A stretch of 64,000 nucleotides of DNA, taken from contig WPIO01000319.1 of assembly GCA_009760855.2 (NCBI GenBank), positions 32,825 to 96,824 of the forward strand. The letters are read 5' to 3'. The notes under the pieces are model-generated. The model had not been told where the DNA came from, searched no databases, and saw only the letters and a program-made list of their open reading frames with translations. This document shows positions 62,961-64,000 of the stretch, piece by piece. Positions within the stretch are counted from its first letter, which is position 1, and each line of letters opens with the position of its first letter. Source of the DNA: Cristatella mucedo (taxonomy: Eukaryota > Bryozoa > Phylactolaemata > Cristatellidae). A program made the translations under genes and the position numbers.

Positions 62961-64000
62961 TTTATAACTTGCTGCAGTGTGAGGCGCCTTGCATTAAGCC
63001 ATTCACACTTGAATAGCTTATCTTGCATGAGTTCAGAGCAGATCGCACAATATCTAGAAACTTTAAATCAACCCACCAGAGTGTGCAGTAGTTTGCAGCA
63101 TAATGCAGCTCCTTGCTTTAGGCAATCGCACTTGAATAACTCAGTTCGGTTGAGTTTGCAGCTGATCGCGGAATATAAAGACATCTCGATACTGCCCGTT
63201 ATAGCTTGTGATAACTTGCTGTACATTGTTGGGCCTTGCATTAGGCCATTCATACGTGAATAGCTTATTTTGCATGACTTCACAGCAGATCGCACAATAT
63301 CTAGCTACTTTAAATCCAACCGTCGAAGCGTGCAGGAGCTAGCAGCAGAGTGCTGCACCTTGCTTAGGGCAATCGTACTTAAAAAACTTATTTTGAATGA
63401 GTTTTCAGAAGATCACGGAATGTAAAGACACCTCAATACTGCTCGTTATGGCGTGTGATAACTTGCTGGTGAGTGTGGTGCCTTGCATTGAGCCATTCTC
63501 ACTTGAATAACCTATTTTGCATGAGATAGCAGGAGATTGCCCAATATCTAGATACTTTAAATCCACCCGTCGAAGCGTGCAGGAGCTGGCCGCAGAGTGC
63601 TCAGCTTCGCTTTAGGCAATCGCACTTGAAAAACGCATTTTGCTTGATTTTGCAGAAGATCGCAGAATATGAAGACACCTCGATACTGCTCGTTCTATCG
63701 TGTGATAATTTCTGCAGATTGCAGAGTCTTGCATTAGCCATTCATACTTGAATAGTAGTATTTTTGGATGACTTCACAGCAGGATCGCAAATATCTAGAT
63801 ACTTTACATCAACCCAGCAGAGTGTGCAGTAGTTTGCAGCAAAATGCAGCTCCTTGCTTTAGGCAGAATCGCACTTGAATGTAATAAACTCAGTTCGGTT
63901 GAGTTTGCAGCTGATCGCGGACCTATAAAGACATCTCGGATACTGCCCGTTATAGCTGGTGATGAACTTGCTGCTACATTGTTGGGCCTTGCATTAGGCC
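62580..64000 (+). repeat. HOR unit 9, partial, with one monomer missing and degraded ends
   Basis: Begins after the truncated monomer near 62,580. Near 63,355 the GTGCTGCACCTTG of one monomer passes directly into CTTAGGGCAATCGTAC of the next, so one whole monomer present in units 2-8 is absent. The last half-monomer has the TAAACTCAGTTCGGTTGAG label out of the usual HOR order. The window ends inside a half B. Confidence 0.75.
63700..64000. other. Second indel-rich stretch at window end
   Basis: Private changes such as GTGATAATTTCTGCAG, CATTAGCCATTC, GAATAGTAGTATTTTTGG, GCAGGATCGCAAATATC, GGCAGAATCGCAC, TGAATGTAATAAACTC and GGTGATGAACTTGC are packed into 300 bp. The pattern is the same as in the 62.3-63.0 kb stretch and unlike the near-identical HOR copies. 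Confidence 0.7.

Larger units (their letters stand above)
1..64000 (+). repeat. Tandem satellite array, 246-247 bp dimeric monomer, spans whole window
   Basis: The same landmark strings recur in fixed order from end to end: TTTAGGCAATCGCAC, TTGAATAACTCATTTCG, CAGCAGATCGC, GACACCTCGATACTGC, GTGTGATAACTTGCTGCAG, ATTAGGCCATTCACAC and AATATCTAGATACTTTAAA. Spacing measured on the last landmark is 247 bp (33139 to 33386; 27231 to 27478 to 27725) with 246-bp variants. That implies roughly 260 monomers. All copies read in the same orientation. No stretch longer than a fraction of a monomer departs from the pattern, so there is no room for a gene or a mobile element. Satellite arrays of this size and monomer length are typical of eukaryotic heterochromatin; the exact chromosomal position is inference. 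Family identity is unknown to me. Confidence 0.98.

Noticed and set aside
1-64000. About 200 open frames of 60-233 codons on both strands, many starting MRSAVKSC or MITCC
   Set aside because: They repeat with the monomer, overlap on opposite strands and in several frames, and end at monomer-type variants. They show no recognisable domain, and no initiation or splicing context is evident. They follow from a stop-poor repeat of near 3n length.
1-64000. CENP-B box (TTCG....A..CGGG type)
   Set aside because: TTCGGTTGAGTTTGC in half A matches only the first part and lacks the CGGG end; no reverse-strand match was found by eye either.
1-64000. CRISPR array
   Set aside because: The repeat is continuous with no short repeat/unique spacer alternation and no cas genes; monomer length and divergence fit satellite DNA.
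1-64000. Telomeric repeats or interstitial telomere tract
   Set aside because: No run of TTAGGG, TTAGGC, TTTAGGG or TTAGG units. Isolated TTTAGGC and TTAGGC strings belong to the satellite monomer and never occur in tandem.
1-64000. Nucleosome phasing by the repeat length
   Set aside because: 123 and 247 bp do not equal a usual nucleosome spacing, and sequence alone gives no positioning evidence.
1-64000. Inverted arrangement of monomers or large palindromic arms
   Set aside because: Every monomer I read has the same orientation; no reverse-complement landmark such as TTTAAAGTATCTAGATATTG was seen.

Overview
The whole 64 kb window is one uninterrupted tandem satellite DNA array. I find no gene, RNA gene, transposon, prokaryotic operon or unique-sequence stretch anywhere in it. 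The only plausible setting is a eukaryotic chromosome in heterochromatin (centromeric, pericentromeric, subtelomeric or sex-chromosome type). Nothing in the sequence identifies the species, and I do not recognise the satellite family. All monomers I read lie in the same head-to-tail orientation.

The monomer is 246-247 bp and is itself a fused dimer of two diverged halves of about 123 bp, called A and B here. The halves align from their shared CGTG start with about one single-base gap; my hand alignment gives roughly two thirds identity. The longest shared box is CAGCAGATCGC, followed in both by AATAT. Hand-counted GC of my consensus is about 43%, with CpG close to expectation. Half B carries a perfect 10-bp palindrome, TATCTAGATA. 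Both halves have a short potential hairpin at the same aligned position.

Layout: positions 1 to about 40.3 kb are a mosaic of diverged monomers in which multi-kilobase blocks recur at large offsets. Block P is at 1.0-2.7, 10.8-12.5 and 20.6-22.1 kb. Block Q is at 5.5-8.2, 24.2-25.5 and 36.9-39.2 kb. Block R is at 13.05-15.2 and 16.9-19.0 kb. Block S is at 15.2-16.9 and 36.0-37.4 kb. From about 40.3 kb to the end the array becomes an ordered higher-order repeat (HOR) domain. Each HOR starts at a monomer carrying the same 70-bp internal deletion. Successive units are about 2.89, 3.38, 2.15, 2.15, 2.15, 3.14, 3.13 and 3.27 kb plus a partial ninth. The 2.15-kb units look like the 3.38-kb unit minus five monomers, and the 3.13-kb units like the 2.15-kb unit plus a tandem four-monomer duplication. 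This is what repeated unequal exchange would leave.

Assembly caveats: a single N at 4384 replaces about 19 bp of expected monomer. Positions 62,285-62,960 and about 63,700-64,000 carry dense small indels absent from every other copy, which looks like poor consensus rather than biology. Open frames of 60-230 codons occur on both strands because the monomer is near a multiple of three and poor in stops; I do not call them genes. The most interesting content is the satellite's architecture and the record of its recent amplification, not a coding system.
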